In this document: positions 28,092 through 37,237 of the stretch, in pieces
Numbering within the stretch: position 1 is the stretch's first letter
Layout of the letters: each line of letters starts with the position of its first letter
Position numbers and translations under genes: made by a program
The notes under the pieces: model-generated
The model's database searches: none
Seen by the model: only the letters and a program-made list of their open reading frames with translations
Told to the model about the DNA's origin: nothing
Assembly: GCA_002702655.1 (NCBI GenBank)
Contig: PABB01000034.1
Span: 1-57,031, forward strand
Length of the DNA: 57,031 nucleotides
Direction: 5' to 3'
Origin: Planctomycetaceae bacterium
GTDB lineage: Bacteria > Planctomycetota > Planctomycetia > Pirellulales > Lacipirellulaceae

Positions 28092-28434
28092 CTCGTTCGC
28101 TACGTATTGGCACACCGGGAGCCCTCGTCGCCCCCCGCGCCCATTGGCGCCTGCTTCTCGCTTGCGCACGCCCCTGCGCGGCGCGATGATGCCGATTCTC
28201 CAGCCGTTCCGGCTGTAGCGATTCTTCCCCCGGCGTCCCGCTGATTTGAGAGGCGCCCCGCCACGGCCTCCAGGAACGACGCCGCGGGCGACCTAGATTA
28301 CCAGTGTAGGCAAGACGGTCGTCGCCTTGCCCGGTCGTTCCCCACGACCGCCGCTCCCCGGCAGAGACAGCTCCCGGCGTTCCCCCCGTTTCCTGCCCCG
28401 AAACACACGTCAAACGACTGCTGCGAGTACGCTG
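28092..28434. other. 343-base intergenic gap, no gene supported
   Basis: The gap lies between two plus-strand genes. A short hairpin (CAGCCG TTC CGGCTG, 28201-28215) is present without a T-run. I see no credible small gene or RNA family. Confidence 0.4.
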
Positions 28435-29142
28435 ATGGGCTTTCTCAAAGAGTTTTTTAACAACGTCTTCACCGAAGAGGACGCGGCGCGCCAGGCCGAG
28501 ACGGCGATGCCGGAAAGCGGATTTGAATCCGTTTCCGAGTCCGACCTCGAAGCGCACCTGGGCATTTCGCGCTACGGCGACTTCGTGCTGACCGACGCGG
28601 TGCGGCCTTCCTACGATCTGGACGTCGTGCCCTCAGCCGGGTATCGCCACGATCGGTACCGCGACGAACAGTCGCGGCAAGACGTGCCGGTGCTGATGGC
28701 TGCGGTGACGCGCGACGAATTGTTCGAGACTTTCATCGAGCTGATGGAGCCGCTGGGGCAAGTCGTCGACGTGGTCATCGAATCGAGCCACAACTACTCG
28801 CGGGCCGGACGGCAAGAATGCTACCGCGAGCACATCGACATGCCGATCCTGCAGAGCATCCTCTACGACTTCGAGGATCTGCTGGTCAACGACGGTTGCA
28901 CGGGCGTCGCAGTGCTCAACCCGGGCCTGCCGCAAGAAGTGCAATTCGACGAGCACAAGCTGCTGCTGGTCTACGGCGCCGACCTGTCGCAATACGAGCG
29001 GGTCCTCGATCGCAACGCGGTCCCTTGTCGCGACGACATGCGGTTCATTACCGAAGCCGAGCACGTGCATTCGACGAACGAGGAGTATATTCAGCAGTTT
29101 GAGGAACTGAAAATGCGTCTGGGTATGGACGGCGATTTCTAG
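28435..29142 (+). CDS. Conserved-looking cytoplasmic protein of unknown function
   Basis: 235 residues from ATG at 28435. There is no signal peptide or membrane segment. The sequence is acidic (MGFLKEFFNNVFTEEDAARQ) with a mixed alpha/beta body; blocks such as FETFIELMEPLGQVVDVVIESSHNY and LLLVYGADLSQYERVL look structured. Composition and codon use match neighbouring genes, and there is no competing frame. It is probably a real planctomycete gene, but I do not recognise the family. A 13-bp stem-loop lies 96 bases after its stop. Confidence 0.65.
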   Translation: MGFLKEFFNNVFTEEDAARQAETAMPESGFESVSESDLEAHLGISRYGDFVLTDAVRPSYDLDVVPSAGYRHDRYRDEQSRQDVPVLMAAVTRDELFETFIELMEPLGQVVDVVIESSHNYSRAGRQECYREHIDMPILQSILYDFEDLLVNDGCTGVAVLNPGLPQEVQFDEHKLLLVYGADLSQYERVLDRNAVPCRDDMRFITEAEHVHSTNEEYIQQFEELKMRLGMDGDF

Positions 29143-29238
29143 CTCCGCCGCCGATGCTGGCGCCGCGAAAGCGCTGCCCCGCGGGACCACGAAAACTCAA
29201 CTGCCGCAATTGGCCACTTGGCTGCGGCTTGCAACCGC

Positions 29239-29270
29239 CAGGCGGGTCGCACCAACGTGCGACCCGCCTG
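29239..29270 (+). terminator. Strong stem-loop in the 335-base gap 29143-29477
   Basis: A perfect 13-bp stem (CAGGCGGGTCGCA / TGCGACCCGCCTG) closes a 6-base loop and is followed by ACTTCTTT, a mixed U-rich tail. It is likely to end the transcript of the upstream gene. The rest of the gap shows no gene. Confidence 0.55.
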
Positions 29271-29477
29271 ACTTCTTTGGCGAGGGTCCGGAGCGCCGTT
29301 GGTCCCGGGCGGACTCGCGGCGGCGTGCGTGCCGCATGCCCGCACCGACAGCCGCCTGACTCCTGATAGCTGACAGCAGGCAGCCCCGCGCCGCGATCGG
29401 CCTTGCTGGCGCCGGGCAAATCCGCAACGATCCCCCGGCTTCTGTTTCCCGACCTCTGGCGACCGGCGAAAATCTGC

Positions 29478-30173
29478 GTGCACGGACTGCTCGATCACCT
29501 TGGCTTGGCGTCGACGGTTGCCGTCGCCCTGTGCGCCGGCGGCTGTCAGCAGCCGACGTTTGCGCCGCAGGCGGCGCCGGTGTACTCCGCGCCGCCGCCC
29601 CCGGGAACAATTGCCGGGCCGGCTCACGCCGTCGCGCCCGTGGCGACGCTGGGCGATCCCAACGCAACCGCCTCGAGCATCGTTCACGTTGCCGTCGTCG
29701 ATCGCGATTGGGCCTGGGAACAAATCGTCGACGTCGTGGACGACTACTTCCGCATCGAGCAAGAGCGGCAGGTGCAGCTCGTCGGCCAAGTGCTCACTGA
29801 AGGCCGCATCGACACGTTCCCGCAGTTGGGCGCGACGATCGTCGAACCGCATCGCTGGGACTCGGTGGGTCGCTACAACCGCTGGGAGAACACCTTTCAG
29901 ACCATCCGTCGCCGGGCGACGGTGAGGGTGATTCCCGATCAAAGCGGCTATCTGATTGACGTGACGGTCGAGAAAGAACTGGAGGACCTGCCCCAACCGG
30001 AATCCGCCACCGCGGGCGCGGCCGTGTTCCGCAACGACGGCTCGTTGCCCACGGTTCGCGAAGATCCCGTCAGCCGGACCCGGCTGTCGCCCTATTGGAT
30101 CCGCCTGGGACGCGATCGGCCGCTCGAGCAGCAGATGCTCGCCGACATCCAAACCCGACTGACCACGCCGTAG
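29478..30173 (+). CDS. Lipoprotein of unknown function
   Basis: 231 residues from GTG at 29478; a TTG at 29403 would extend it but bury the signal. The signal and lipobox (ASTVAVALCAGGCQQP) predict lipidation near residue 21. A Pro/Ala-rich linker follows, then a folded domain (WAWEQIVDVVDDYFRIEQE, ATVRVIPDQSGYLIDVTVEKELEDL, SPYWIRLGRDRPLEQQM). The alternating pattern resembles small envelope-assembly lipoproteins. The family is not recognised. The gene converges on the histidine kinase gene that ends at 30211. Confidence 0.68.
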   Translation: MHGLLDHLGLASTVAVALCAGGCQQPTFAPQAAPVYSAPPPPGTIAGPAHAVAPVATLGDPNATASSIVHVAVVDRDWAWEQIVDVVDDYFRIEQERQVQLVGQVLTEGRIDTFPQLGATIVEPHRWDSVGRYNRWENTFQTIRRRATVRVIPDQSGYLIDVTVEKELEDLPQPESATAGAAVFRNDGSLPTVREDPVSRTRLSPYWIRLGRDRPLEQQMLADIQTRLTTP

Positions 30174-30210
30174 CGTCCACGAAGCCGGCGTCGTTCCGTC
30201 CGGTCGGTCC

Positions 30211-31020
30211 TTACGCCGTCGGTACGCCCAGCTTGGCGACGGGTGCGTGCGGCTGCGTCACGGATGATTCGCTTTCGACCCAGACGGGCAAGCGAATCGT
30301 AAACGCCGTACCCTTGCCGACGGCGCTCTCGACCCGCAGGCGCCCCTGGTGAGCTTCGACAATATCGCGACACGTCGAAAGTCCCACGCCCGAGCCGCCT
30401 TTGCCCGTCGCGTCGGGGCCGCTCTTGGTGGTGTAGTAGCGATCGAAGATCCGCGGCAATTTGTCGCGGGGGATGCCGGGGCCGGTGTCGCGAATCGTCA
30501 GGTCGACCAAACCTGCCTGGGCGTCGTGGGCAATCCGCAGCGTCAGTTGACCGCCGTTGGCCATCGCCTGCCGAGCGTTCGTCATCAGATTCAGGAGCAC
30601 CTGCTGGATCTGGTTGCCGATCGCCCGCACTGGCGGCGCGTCGGCGAAGTCCTTCGTCACTGCCACGCGATACTTAGTCATCTCGCGCTCCAGCAGCACG
30701 AGCGATTCCTCGATCAGCTTGGCGACATCGGTGGGGGCGAACTCTTCTTTGCGATTGCGCGCCATCCCCAGCACGCTGTTGGTGATCCGTTCGGCGCGCT
30801 GGGCGGCCTTGAGAATGCGGTCGAGGGCCTTGTCACGGGTCGGTTCGTCTTTGTGCCGCAGGCCCAGTTTGGCGTAGTTGACGATCGTGGTCAGCACGTT
30901 GTTGAATTCGTGCGTGGTCGTGCCAGTCAATTCCCCAAGTGCCGCCATCCGCTGTGCGGCGGCGAGCTGCTGCTTGAGGATGGCGATCTCTTGCTGCGGG
31001 GTGAGTTGCGGATCCGCCAT
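30211..31020 (-). CDS. Small soluble sensor histidine kinase
   Basis: 269 residues from ATG at 31020; an ATG at 31059 adds 13 residues. A coiled-coil start (LTPQQEIAILKQQLAAAQRM) leads to the H-box LTGTTTHEFNNVLTTIVN with His37. The N-box is LLNLMTNARQAM, the G1 box RDTGPGIPRDKLPRIFDR, and the G2 box GGSGVGLSTCRDIVEAHQG. All catalytic boxes are intact. There is no sensor or membrane domain, so it probably takes input from a partner protein. No response regulator is adjacent; the nearest is at 34053 on the opposite strand. Confidence 0.88.
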   Translation of the reverse strand: MADPQLTPQQEIAILKQQLAAAQRMAALGELTGTTTHEFNNVLTTIVNYAKLGLRHKDEPTRDKALDRILKAAQRAERITNSVLGMARNRKEEFAPTDVAKLIEESLVLLEREMTKYRVAVTKDFADAPPVRAIGNQIQQVLLNLMTNARQAMANGGQLTLRIAHDAQAGLVDLTIRDTGPGIPRDKLPRIFDRYYTTKSGPDATGKGGSGVGLSTCRDIVEAHQGRLRVESAVGKGTAFTIRLPVWVESESSVTQPHAPVAKLGVPTA

Positions 31021-31274
31021 GGCTGAAATTGGCTCCACTGCTAGCTTGCCCAGTCGCACGCGGTCGCCCCAGTCTGGGCAACCGTTCCGGTCGAGGCCGC
31101 TCTATCTTCCCTGCATTGCGGCACTTAACGCGCATGAATTCGCCGACCAGTCCAACGATCGTCGAACCTCGCTGGGCGACTTAAACCGATCGCGATACAA
31201 TCCCGCCCCGCGCGATTTGGCCGCAGGAAAGCGGCCGCGCCAATCCAACAGCCACGACACGGAAGTTCACCGCC

Positions 31275-31538
31275 ATGACATCCCACTCCACGTTGCTAGC
31301 GGAAGCAATCCAATTGGCTCAGACGCTTGGCATCCGCGTGCGTCAGGAATTTCTCGACGGCGCGGGCGGCGGACACTGCATCGTCGCCGCTGGAAAGCTG
31401 CTGCTGCTGGACGTCACGCAACCGACCGAGGAGCAACTGCGCGACGTGGCCGACGCGTTGCGTACCGAAACGCAATTGTGGAAGCACGATATCTCGCCCC
31501 AACTGGCCCAGCGACTCCAGTTAACCGAGGCGGCTTGA
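31275..31538 (+). CDS. Small conserved-looking protein (87 aa), unknown function
   Basis: 87 residues. The sequence is compact (LAEAIQLAQTLGIRVRQEFLDGAGGGHC followed by LLLLDVTQPTEEQLRDVADALR) and predicts a small alpha/beta fold without a signal. A TACAAT -10-like box lies at 31196-31201, 74 bases before the ATG. It sits between the divergent histidine kinase and the peroxiredoxin gene, which is 107 bases downstream. I do not recognise the family; confidence rests on composition and context. Confidence 0.6.
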   Translation: MTSHSTLLAEAIQLAQTLGIRVRQEFLDGAGGGHCIVAAGKLLLLDVTQPTEEQLRDVADALRTETQLWKHDISPQLAQRLQLTEAA

Positions 31539-31645
31539 AACGGTTCGCTCCCTGATCCTGGCCGCCGCCATGAGTTGCTCAGAGCCAGTTCGCGACCACG
31601 ACTCCCTGCGACCGCGGCAGGACGCAGCCCCCAGCTCATCCCACC

Positions 31646-32122
31646 ATGGCCAACTCTCTCGATGTCGGCGACCGTGTTCCTGACTTCAGCGTTTCGACCG
31701 CTGCGGGTGACGCGTTGCGTCTCTCGGAGATCCTGCAAGAACGGGCCGTCGTCCTGTTCTTCTACCCGAAGAATGAAACGGCGATCTGCACCAAGGAAGC
31801 TTGTGCGTTTCGCGACTCCTTCGAGAAATTTGCCGAGGCGGGGGCCGAGGTGATTGGCGTCAGCGGGGATGCCGACGCCAGCCACCAAACCTTCGCCCAG
31901 CGCCACCGCTTACCTTTTCATCTGGTGAGCGACGCCGATGGGACCTTGCGGCGTCTGCTGGGCGTGCCCAAGACGCTGGGCGTGCTGCCCGGTCGCGTCA
32001 CCTATGTGATTGATCGATCGCAGACGGTGCGGCTCAAATTCTCGGCACAGCTGGCCTCCGACGAGCACGTGAAACGAGCGTTGACAGCTTTGCGTCCAAG
32101 CGGCGGCGACAGCGAGACCTAG
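31646..32122 (+). CDS. bcp: Thiol peroxidase of the BCP/PrxQ peroxiredoxin class
   Basis: 158 residues. The peroxidatic Cys48 lies in PKNETAICTKEACAFRD and the resolving Cys53 is 5 residues later, the usual spacing of the PrxQ/BCP subgroup. The thioredoxin-like fold starts VGDRVPDFSVST and continues with VIGVSGDADASHQTFAQRH. It reduces hydrogen and organic hydroperoxides using thioredoxin. There is no signal, so it is cytoplasmic. It is 107 bases from the 87-residue gene and may share its transcript. Confidence 0.92.
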   Translation: MANSLDVGDRVPDFSVSTAAGDALRLSEILQERAVVLFFYPKNETAICTKEACAFRDSFEKFAEAGAEVIGVSGDADASHQTFAQRHRLPFHLVSDADGTLRRLLGVPKTLGVLPGRVTYVIDRSQTVRLKFSAQLASDEHVKRALTALRPSGGDSET

Positions 32123-32510
32123 CGGGCGGAAAGACCCGGTCTGACGCCGCCTCAGCGAAATTACCACACAGACCGACGGGTAACCGCAATTGCCCCTCCT
32201 GGGACCGCGCCAGCCAATCAGGTCCCGTTTCCCTGCAAACCGGCCGAGTCGATCCGGACGTCCCGCACGGCCGTTACAACCGTGCCTGATGATCGAGTCT
32301 TTCACCCTGCGATGCCGACGACGGGGGCAGTTCCGCAAGCGACCGCGACATCCCGCTCGGCCCCCTCTCGCAGGCTCTTTCAGAGCAGTTTCCGCATCGG
32401 CGACAGCGCGGCCAAATCCGGGCTAGGTTATTGATACGAAGAGACGGAGTCGCTGCCCCCTCCTTTGCGATCCCCCGTCACTTTGCCGCCGGTGCAGTCC
32501 GGCTCCTTCC
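32123..32510. other. 388-base intergenic gap with a minor hairpin
   Basis: The gap precedes the GAF histidine kinase gene. A weak hairpin (GCACGG 32265-32270 / CCGTGC 32280-32285) is visible. Open frames are GC artefacts. The gap probably holds the kinase promoter, but no convincing -35/-10 pair was found. Confidence 0.4.
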
Positions 32511-34007
32511 ATGTCTTCCTTGCCCATTTGCAGCAATCAGGCCGGCGGTTGCGCTCTCGCGGATCCGTTCCGCGAATGCGTTGACTTGCGGCATATCGTC
32601 AGCGATGTGCAGGCGGCAGGTCGATTGCAGCGAGCGCTGACGTCCTGCGACGACGAACACGCCATGACGCAGCAACTGTGTCGCGGGCTGGTCGATGACT
32701 TCGAGGCGGTTGTGGCTGAAGCATGGCTTGCCCAGCCCGGCGATATGTGTGAATCGTGCCCGCTGATTGGGCAGTGCTTGAACCAAGACATCTGCCTGCA
32801 CCTCGCGGCCACAGCAGCCGCTGAGATCAACGACAACGACGGGCCAATACGGCTTCCTCTGGGCGCCGGGCTTGTTGGCGAAGTCGTGAACACCGGCTCG
32901 TGCATTGTGCGAGACAACGTTGCGGATTCCCCGGCAGACTCATCTGTTCAGCCCGTCGGGCAGCGTTTGCCCTCATTCGCTGGTTTTCCGCTTTCGCTGG
33001 ACGGTCACGTCGTCGGGGCCCTGGTGATCTACGCCCGGGCGTCGATACCCAAACACTTGGCGGCCACCTTGGAGCTCATTGCCGGAATGGCCTCCGCCGC
33101 GTTGCATTCCCTGCAGACGGCGGAACTGGAGAAGCAGTTGGCACAGGCCCAACGCCTGGAGTCGATCGGCCGGTTGGCCGCCGGCATCGCCCACGAAATC
33201 AACACCCCCATGCAATGCGTCGGCAACAATGTCGATTTTCTGCGAACGTGCGTCACGCGACTCGTCGAGGTCGTGGATCACGTCACCGACGATATGAAAG
33301 CCCCCAACAAGAGTTGGGCGCAACGCAAGAGCGAGTTGGAGGAGATGCTGCGGAAGTCGCGGTATGAGCACATTCGCGTCGAGGCGCTGACCGCGACCGA
33401 CGAAGCGTCGATGGCCGTGTCGCGCGTCATTGAAATCGTTCGTGCCACGAAATACATGACGCACTCCGGTCCCGAGACCAAATCGGACACGGATGTCAAC
33501 GAATTGGTGCGCAACGCGACGACGATCACCCGCAATCAGTGGAAATTCGCGGCCGAATTGCACCTGGAACTGGAAGAAGGACTGCCGCTCGCCCCTGTCC
33601 ATACATGCGAACTGACGCAGGTTTTGGTCAATCTGATCGTCAATGCAACCGACGCGATTGTCGAGTCCCGCGCGGACGATTCGGACCCGCTCGGCGCACT
33701 CCGAGTGCGGACACGACAGTATGAGGAAGGAATATTGATCGAGGTCGCCGATACCGGCTGCGGGATCCCCGCTCATGTCCAGACGAGGATGTTTGATCCG
33801 TTCTACACGACCAAAGACGTCGGCAAGGGTACCGGACAAGGGCTTGCTTTGGTGTACGACGTCGTCATCAACCAGCATGGCGGCCGCATCGAGGTCGAAT
33901 CGCAGCCCGGCGAGGGCTCCACTTTCTCCATCTGGCTGCCGAGCACCGCCGCGGCACAAGCGAGCGAAGATCGATCAACGGATGAGGTCGCGAGCTACGC
34001 GATCTGA
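32511..34007 (+). CDS. GAF-domain sensor histidine kinase with a four-Cys cluster
   Basis: 498 residues. The N-terminal GAF domain has a Cys cluster (C80, C83, C89, C95: CESCPLIGQCLNQDICLHLA), a feature shared by some GAF sensors (recall, not verified). It could bind metal, Fe-S or act as a redox switch. A coiled coil leads to H228 in GRLAAGIAHEINTPMQ. A helical region, N-box LVNLIVNATDAIVESR, G1 box DTGCGIPAHVQTRMF and G2 box GTGQGLALVYDVVINQHGG follow, so the catalytic domain is intact. No membrane segment is present. The response regulator starts 46 bases downstream and is its likely partner. Confidence 0.9.
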   Translation: MSSLPICSNQAGGCALADPFRECVDLRHIVSDVQAAGRLQRALTSCDDEHAMTQQLCRGLVDDFEAVVAEAWLAQPGDMCESCPLIGQCLNQDICLHLAATAAAEINDNDGPIRLPLGAGLVGEVVNTGSCIVRDNVADSPADSSVQPVGQRLPSFAGFPLSLDGHVVGALVIYARASIPKHLAATLELIAGMASAALHSLQTAELEKQLAQAQRLESIGRLAAGIAHEINTPMQCVGNNVDFLRTCVTRLVEVVDHVTDDMKAPNKSWAQRKSELEEMLRKSRYEHIRVEALTATDEASMAVSRVIEIVRATKYMTHSGPETKSDTDVNELVRNATTITRNQWKFAAELHLELEEGLPLAPVHTCELTQVLVNLIVNATDAIVESRADDSDPLGALRVRTRQYEEGILIEVADTGCGIPAHVQTRMFDPFYTTKDVGKGTGQGLALVYDVVINQHGGRIEVESQPGEGSTFSIWLPSTAAAQASEDRSTDEVASYAI

Positions 34008-34052
34008 CTTTGAAGAATCATCAAGAAACTGGGATTCACGAGGGGCAGACCA

Positions 34053-35210
34053 ATGGGCACGAGAATGCTGGTCGTCGACGACGATCTGAGCCTGCTGAAC
34101 AGCTTTCGACGGAACCTGTGCTTCGACTACGACCTGACTGTCGCCGCGTCGGGACCGGATGCGTTGGAATTGATGGCCGAGAAGGGCCCGTTCAACGTCA
34201 TCATGACCGACATGCGGATGCCGAAGATGGACGGGCTGGAGTTAATTGACCAGGCGCGCAAGCTGTCGCCTGACTCGATTTACATGATGCTGACGGGCAA
34301 TCAAGACGTGGCCACCGCCACGCGCGCCGTAAACGACGGGCAGGTCTTTCGCTTCCTCACCAAGCCGTGCGAAATCGACGACATCCGTAAAGCGTTGGAG
34401 GCCGCGACCAAGCAGTTCGAACTGCTGAATGCCGAGCGCGAGCTGCTGCACAAGACGTTTTGCGGTGCGGTTTCGGCGGTCATCGGCGTCGCCGAGAAAG
34501 CCGACCCGCGCCTGCAGGGCATGGGAGTCGGCGTGAGCGCCGTGGCCCAGACAATTTGCCAGGTCGTCGAACTCGAACCCCGGTGGGAATTCAAGCTCGC
34601 GTCGCGAATCGCTCCGCTGGGGTTTGCTCTGACAGAGTTTCCGAAGTTCCGTTGCGGCGACGAGGGCTTCGATCCAGTAGGACACGACGCCGAAATCTAT
34701 CAAGCGGCAGCCGATGCCGCGGCGGAGTTGCTGACCTCCATCCCGCGATTGGAGTTGGTCAGCGACATCATCCGACGCTACCCACAGGAGACCAAGCCGT
34801 TCTGTCACCTGCGCCCTAAAACTGCTGGGGCGATCGCCCAGGTCGGCGCCAGCCTGCTGCGAGTCGCGTTGCATACCCAGTTTGGGCTGTCGCACGGGAT
34901 GCGAGGGGGCGAAATTGTCAAAGAACTCCGCCGCGCCCTGCCCGAAGTGCATGAGGGGGTGTGCAAAGCCATCGACGAGATGACGGCGTCGCTGGACATT
35001 GTGCGGATTCCGATGACCGTCGCCGAGTTGGTTCCGGGAATGGTGCTCGCCAAGGACGCTCTGTCATGTGACAAGTCCGTCATGTACCGCGCCGGCCTGC
35101 GACTGTTGCCGGAACACTTGGAGCAACTGAATAAGCATTGCGGCACAGATGGAAACGTCGTGGTCACCCAGACATCCTGGGAAGCGTTCGTCCGCACGGG
35201 GCGTAAGTAG
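34053..35210 (+). CDS. Response regulator with a degenerate HD-type output domain
   Basis: 385 residues from ATG at 34053, preceded by GAGGGGCAG. The receiver domain is complete: acidic triad DDD (9-11), phosphoryl Asp53 in MTDMRMPKMDG, and the conserved Lys in FLTKPCE. The output half (about 140-330) has the layout of HDOD/HD-GYP proteins (HDAEIYQAAADAAAELLTSIPRLELVSDIIRR), but I find no intact HD or GYP catalytic motif. The rest, VAELVPGMVLAKDALSCDKS and VMYRAGLRLL, resembles the tail typical of HD-GYP proteins. It is probably a regulatory or degenerate phosphodiesterase-like protein. It pairs with the GAF kinase. Confidence 0.82.
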   Translation: MGTRMLVVDDDLSLLNSFRRNLCFDYDLTVAASGPDALELMAEKGPFNVIMTDMRMPKMDGLELIDQARKLSPDSIYMMLTGNQDVATATRAVNDGQVFRFLTKPCEIDDIRKALEAATKQFELLNAERELLHKTFCGAVSAVIGVAEKADPRLQGMGVGVSAVAQTICQVVELEPRWEFKLASRIAPLGFALTEFPKFRCGDEGFDPVGHDAEIYQAAADAAAELLTSIPRLELVSDIIRRYPQETKPFCHLRPKTAGAIAQVGASLLRVALHTQFGLSHGMRGGEIVKELRRALPEVHEGVCKAIDEMTASLDIVRIPMTVAELVPGMVLAKDALSCDKSVMYRAGLRLLPEHLEQLNKHCGTDGNVVVTQTSWEAFVRTGRK

Positions 35211-35368
35211 CCACAACTTCACGAAGGGAAATTGGCGACTTTTCAGCGTACAAGCCGTTGGAAGACCGGCAGTGGCGGCCCATAATCTGAAGTTCGCCGC
35301 CCGACGCCCTTGAAGCGAAGTTGCCGGACGGTGCTCGTTGATCTATAGACCGCCCTCGGTAAGTCGCC

Positions 35369-36610
35369 ATGCCTACGCCCGCTCAGTTCGCCCTTATCTT
35401 GCTCGCTCTCTCGGCCTGCACGGATCATTGCGTTGCGGAAATCGACGCTTCGCCGATGTCGGTTGCAATCGTCCCGGCACTTCCGCAACTCAAATGGCCG
35501 GCTGATCTGACGGGGAGTCAGTCGGGACGGAATCTCGACGTGCGTCCTCTGGTCGTCACCGGCGCCGGCGACGGCTCAGGTCGGCTGTTCGTGGGCACGC
35601 AGCACGGCACGATTCACGTGTTTGGCCCCAACTCGGACGGCAGCGACCGGCAACTCTTCGCCGATCTGCGGGACCGCGTCTCATTCGACCCGAAGATCAA
35701 CGAAGAGGGATTTCTCGGCCTGGCATTTCACCCGGACTTCGCGACGACCGGGGAAGTGTTCGTCAACTACACCGGCTTGCATGAAGGCGACCGAGAACGC
35801 AGGTCGGTTGTCTCACGATTCCGAGTCTCGCCGAACGACGCTAATCGCCTGGATATCGAATCCGAAGAGATCTTACTGGAAATCCCGCAACCTTTTTGGA
35901 ATCACAACGGCGGGACTGTGACATTTGGCCCCGATGGCTGTCTCTATATTTGCCTGGGCGATGGCGGGGCCGCCTTCGACCCGCAAATGAACTCTCAGAA
36001 TCTGCAGAGTTTGCTTGGCAAAATCTTGCGGATTGACATCGACCGGCAAGAGGGCGGGCGCCCCTATGCAATCCCGGCGGACAACCCTTTCGTCGGGCAC
36101 CCCCAACTCGCTCGCGGCGAAATCTGGGCGTATGGCCTGCGGAACGTCTGGAGACTAAGCTTCGACCGCAAAACGGGAGCCGCCTGGGCGGGGGATGTCG
36201 GCCAGGACCAATGGGAAGAAATCAATCTGATCGAGCGCGGTGGCAACTATGGCTGGAACCTGCGCGAAGGCCGGCACCCCTTTGGACCCGGCGGATTTCC
36301 AGCCTGTCGGAAACTCCTCGACCCCATCTGGGAGTACGACCACAGTGTCGGCAAAAGCATCACCGGCGGCCACGTTTACCGCGGCAAAGCGATTCCAGAG
36401 CTTTCTGGACACTATCTGTACGGCGAATACGTGACGGGGCAGATTTGGGCTCTGAAATACGACATGGGCAGTGGCAAAGTCACCGCCAACCGAATGCTGA
36501 GAGCCAGCGGCGGACCGATTACGACGTTCGGCGAGGATGACGCCGGCGAGTCGTACTTTGCGACCCAGCCGGGCGAGATCTTCAAGTTCGCCGCGCCGAA
36601 GGACAGATAG
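35369..36610 (+). CDS. PQQ-type sugar dehydrogenase (glucose/sorbosone dehydrogenase fold)
   Basis: 413 residues. A signal peptide (LILLALSACTDHCVAE) precedes a six-bladed propeller. Family motifs: GSGRLFVGTQHGTIHVF, EEGFLGLAFHPDF, WNHNGGTVTFGPDGCLYICLGDGG and EIWAYGLRNVWRLSFD. These are typical of the GSDH / aldose sugar dehydrogenase superfamily (YliI-like), which oxidises free sugars with PQQ in the periplasm. PQQ biosynthesis genes are not in this window. The length is normal. The gene follows the response regulator by 158 bases, with no evidence that they are co-transcribed. Confidence 0.88.
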   Translation: MPTPAQFALILLALSACTDHCVAEIDASPMSVAIVPALPQLKWPADLTGSQSGRNLDVRPLVVTGAGDGSGRLFVGTQHGTIHVFGPNSDGSDRQLFADLRDRVSFDPKINEEGFLGLAFHPDFATTGEVFVNYTGLHEGDRERRSVVSRFRVSPNDANRLDIESEEILLEIPQPFWNHNGGTVTFGPDGCLYICLGDGGAAFDPQMNSQNLQSLLGKILRIDIDRQEGGRPYAIPADNPFVGHPQLARGEIWAYGLRNVWRLSFDRKTGAAWAGDVGQDQWEEINLIERGGNYGWNLREGRHPFGPGGFPACRKLLDPIWEYDHSVGKSITGGHVYRGKAIPELSGHYLYGEYVTGQIWALKYDMGSGKVTANRMLRASGGPITTFGEDDAGESYFATQPGEIFKFAAPKDR

Positions 36611-37237
36611 CGTAACGGGCCCCGTCGTGTGGCCCCATGTGTCGACTGACAGCGCCAAACGCCACCTATCGTAAGCGAACGTTGATAAACAAGATCAACG
36701 TGACCGAATTGATATATCTCTCTGCACCCGGCAATTGCAGTCGGCGTTTGGTTGCGATGGCATGTCGCTGAAGCCGGAGGTCAGGGCGATCCCTGCTGAG
36801 CGACGCTCCTAAGGTCGCCTTCAGCGACGCCGGCTACAGATCCGACCACGGCTTTCAACGCGATCGCGCCTGTTTTTTCAGCGAAATTTCTTGCGCTGCG
36901 AGGACGATTGCTGACAGGGTAACTCTGCATGCTGTGCTCACCCTAGTACTCGATGCACGCACGCCAACGACGATTTTGTGCATATCTCGGCGGTAATTCA
37001 CGCTTTCTGCGCGGCAATTCTCTCCGCCGCGCACAGGATCTCATTTGCTATAGGAACCCGGCGCCTCGGTTATCACGCAAACCGACACAAATCTCCGCAA
37101 AGTGATTTCCGACGTTTTCGAGTAGACCTTGTCAATTCGTAGCTGGTTTACTTTAGTAGTAAAGAACAACCCAGTTGGCAGAGAAGCAGGGCCTCTACCC
37201 GCACGCACTTCTACGAAGTCCACCGAAAGGAAACCTA
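36611..37237. other. 627-base AT-richer gap with inverted repeats
   Basis: This gap is visibly less GC-rich than its surroundings. It contains an 8-bp inverted repeat (ACGTTGAT 36679-36686 / ATCAACGT 36694-36701) and a 10-bp one (GTCGCTGAAG 36764-36773 / CTTCAGCGAC 36819-36828) flanked by GCCGGCTACAG, plus a weak hairpin (TGCGCGG/CCGCGCA, 37008-37033). No credible gene is present. It may hold regulatory sites for the LuxR-type gene, or a dispersed repeat. Confidence 0.5.
37129..37163 (+). promoter_or_regulatory. Candidate promoter and operator of the LuxR-type gene
   Basis: TTGTCA (37129-37134) and TTTAGT (37152-37157) are 17 bases apart. A palindrome (TTTACT TTAGT AGTAAA, 37147-37163) overlaps the -10 box. 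This is consistent with self-regulation but is only a pattern match. The start codon lies 75 bases downstream. Confidence 0.35.
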
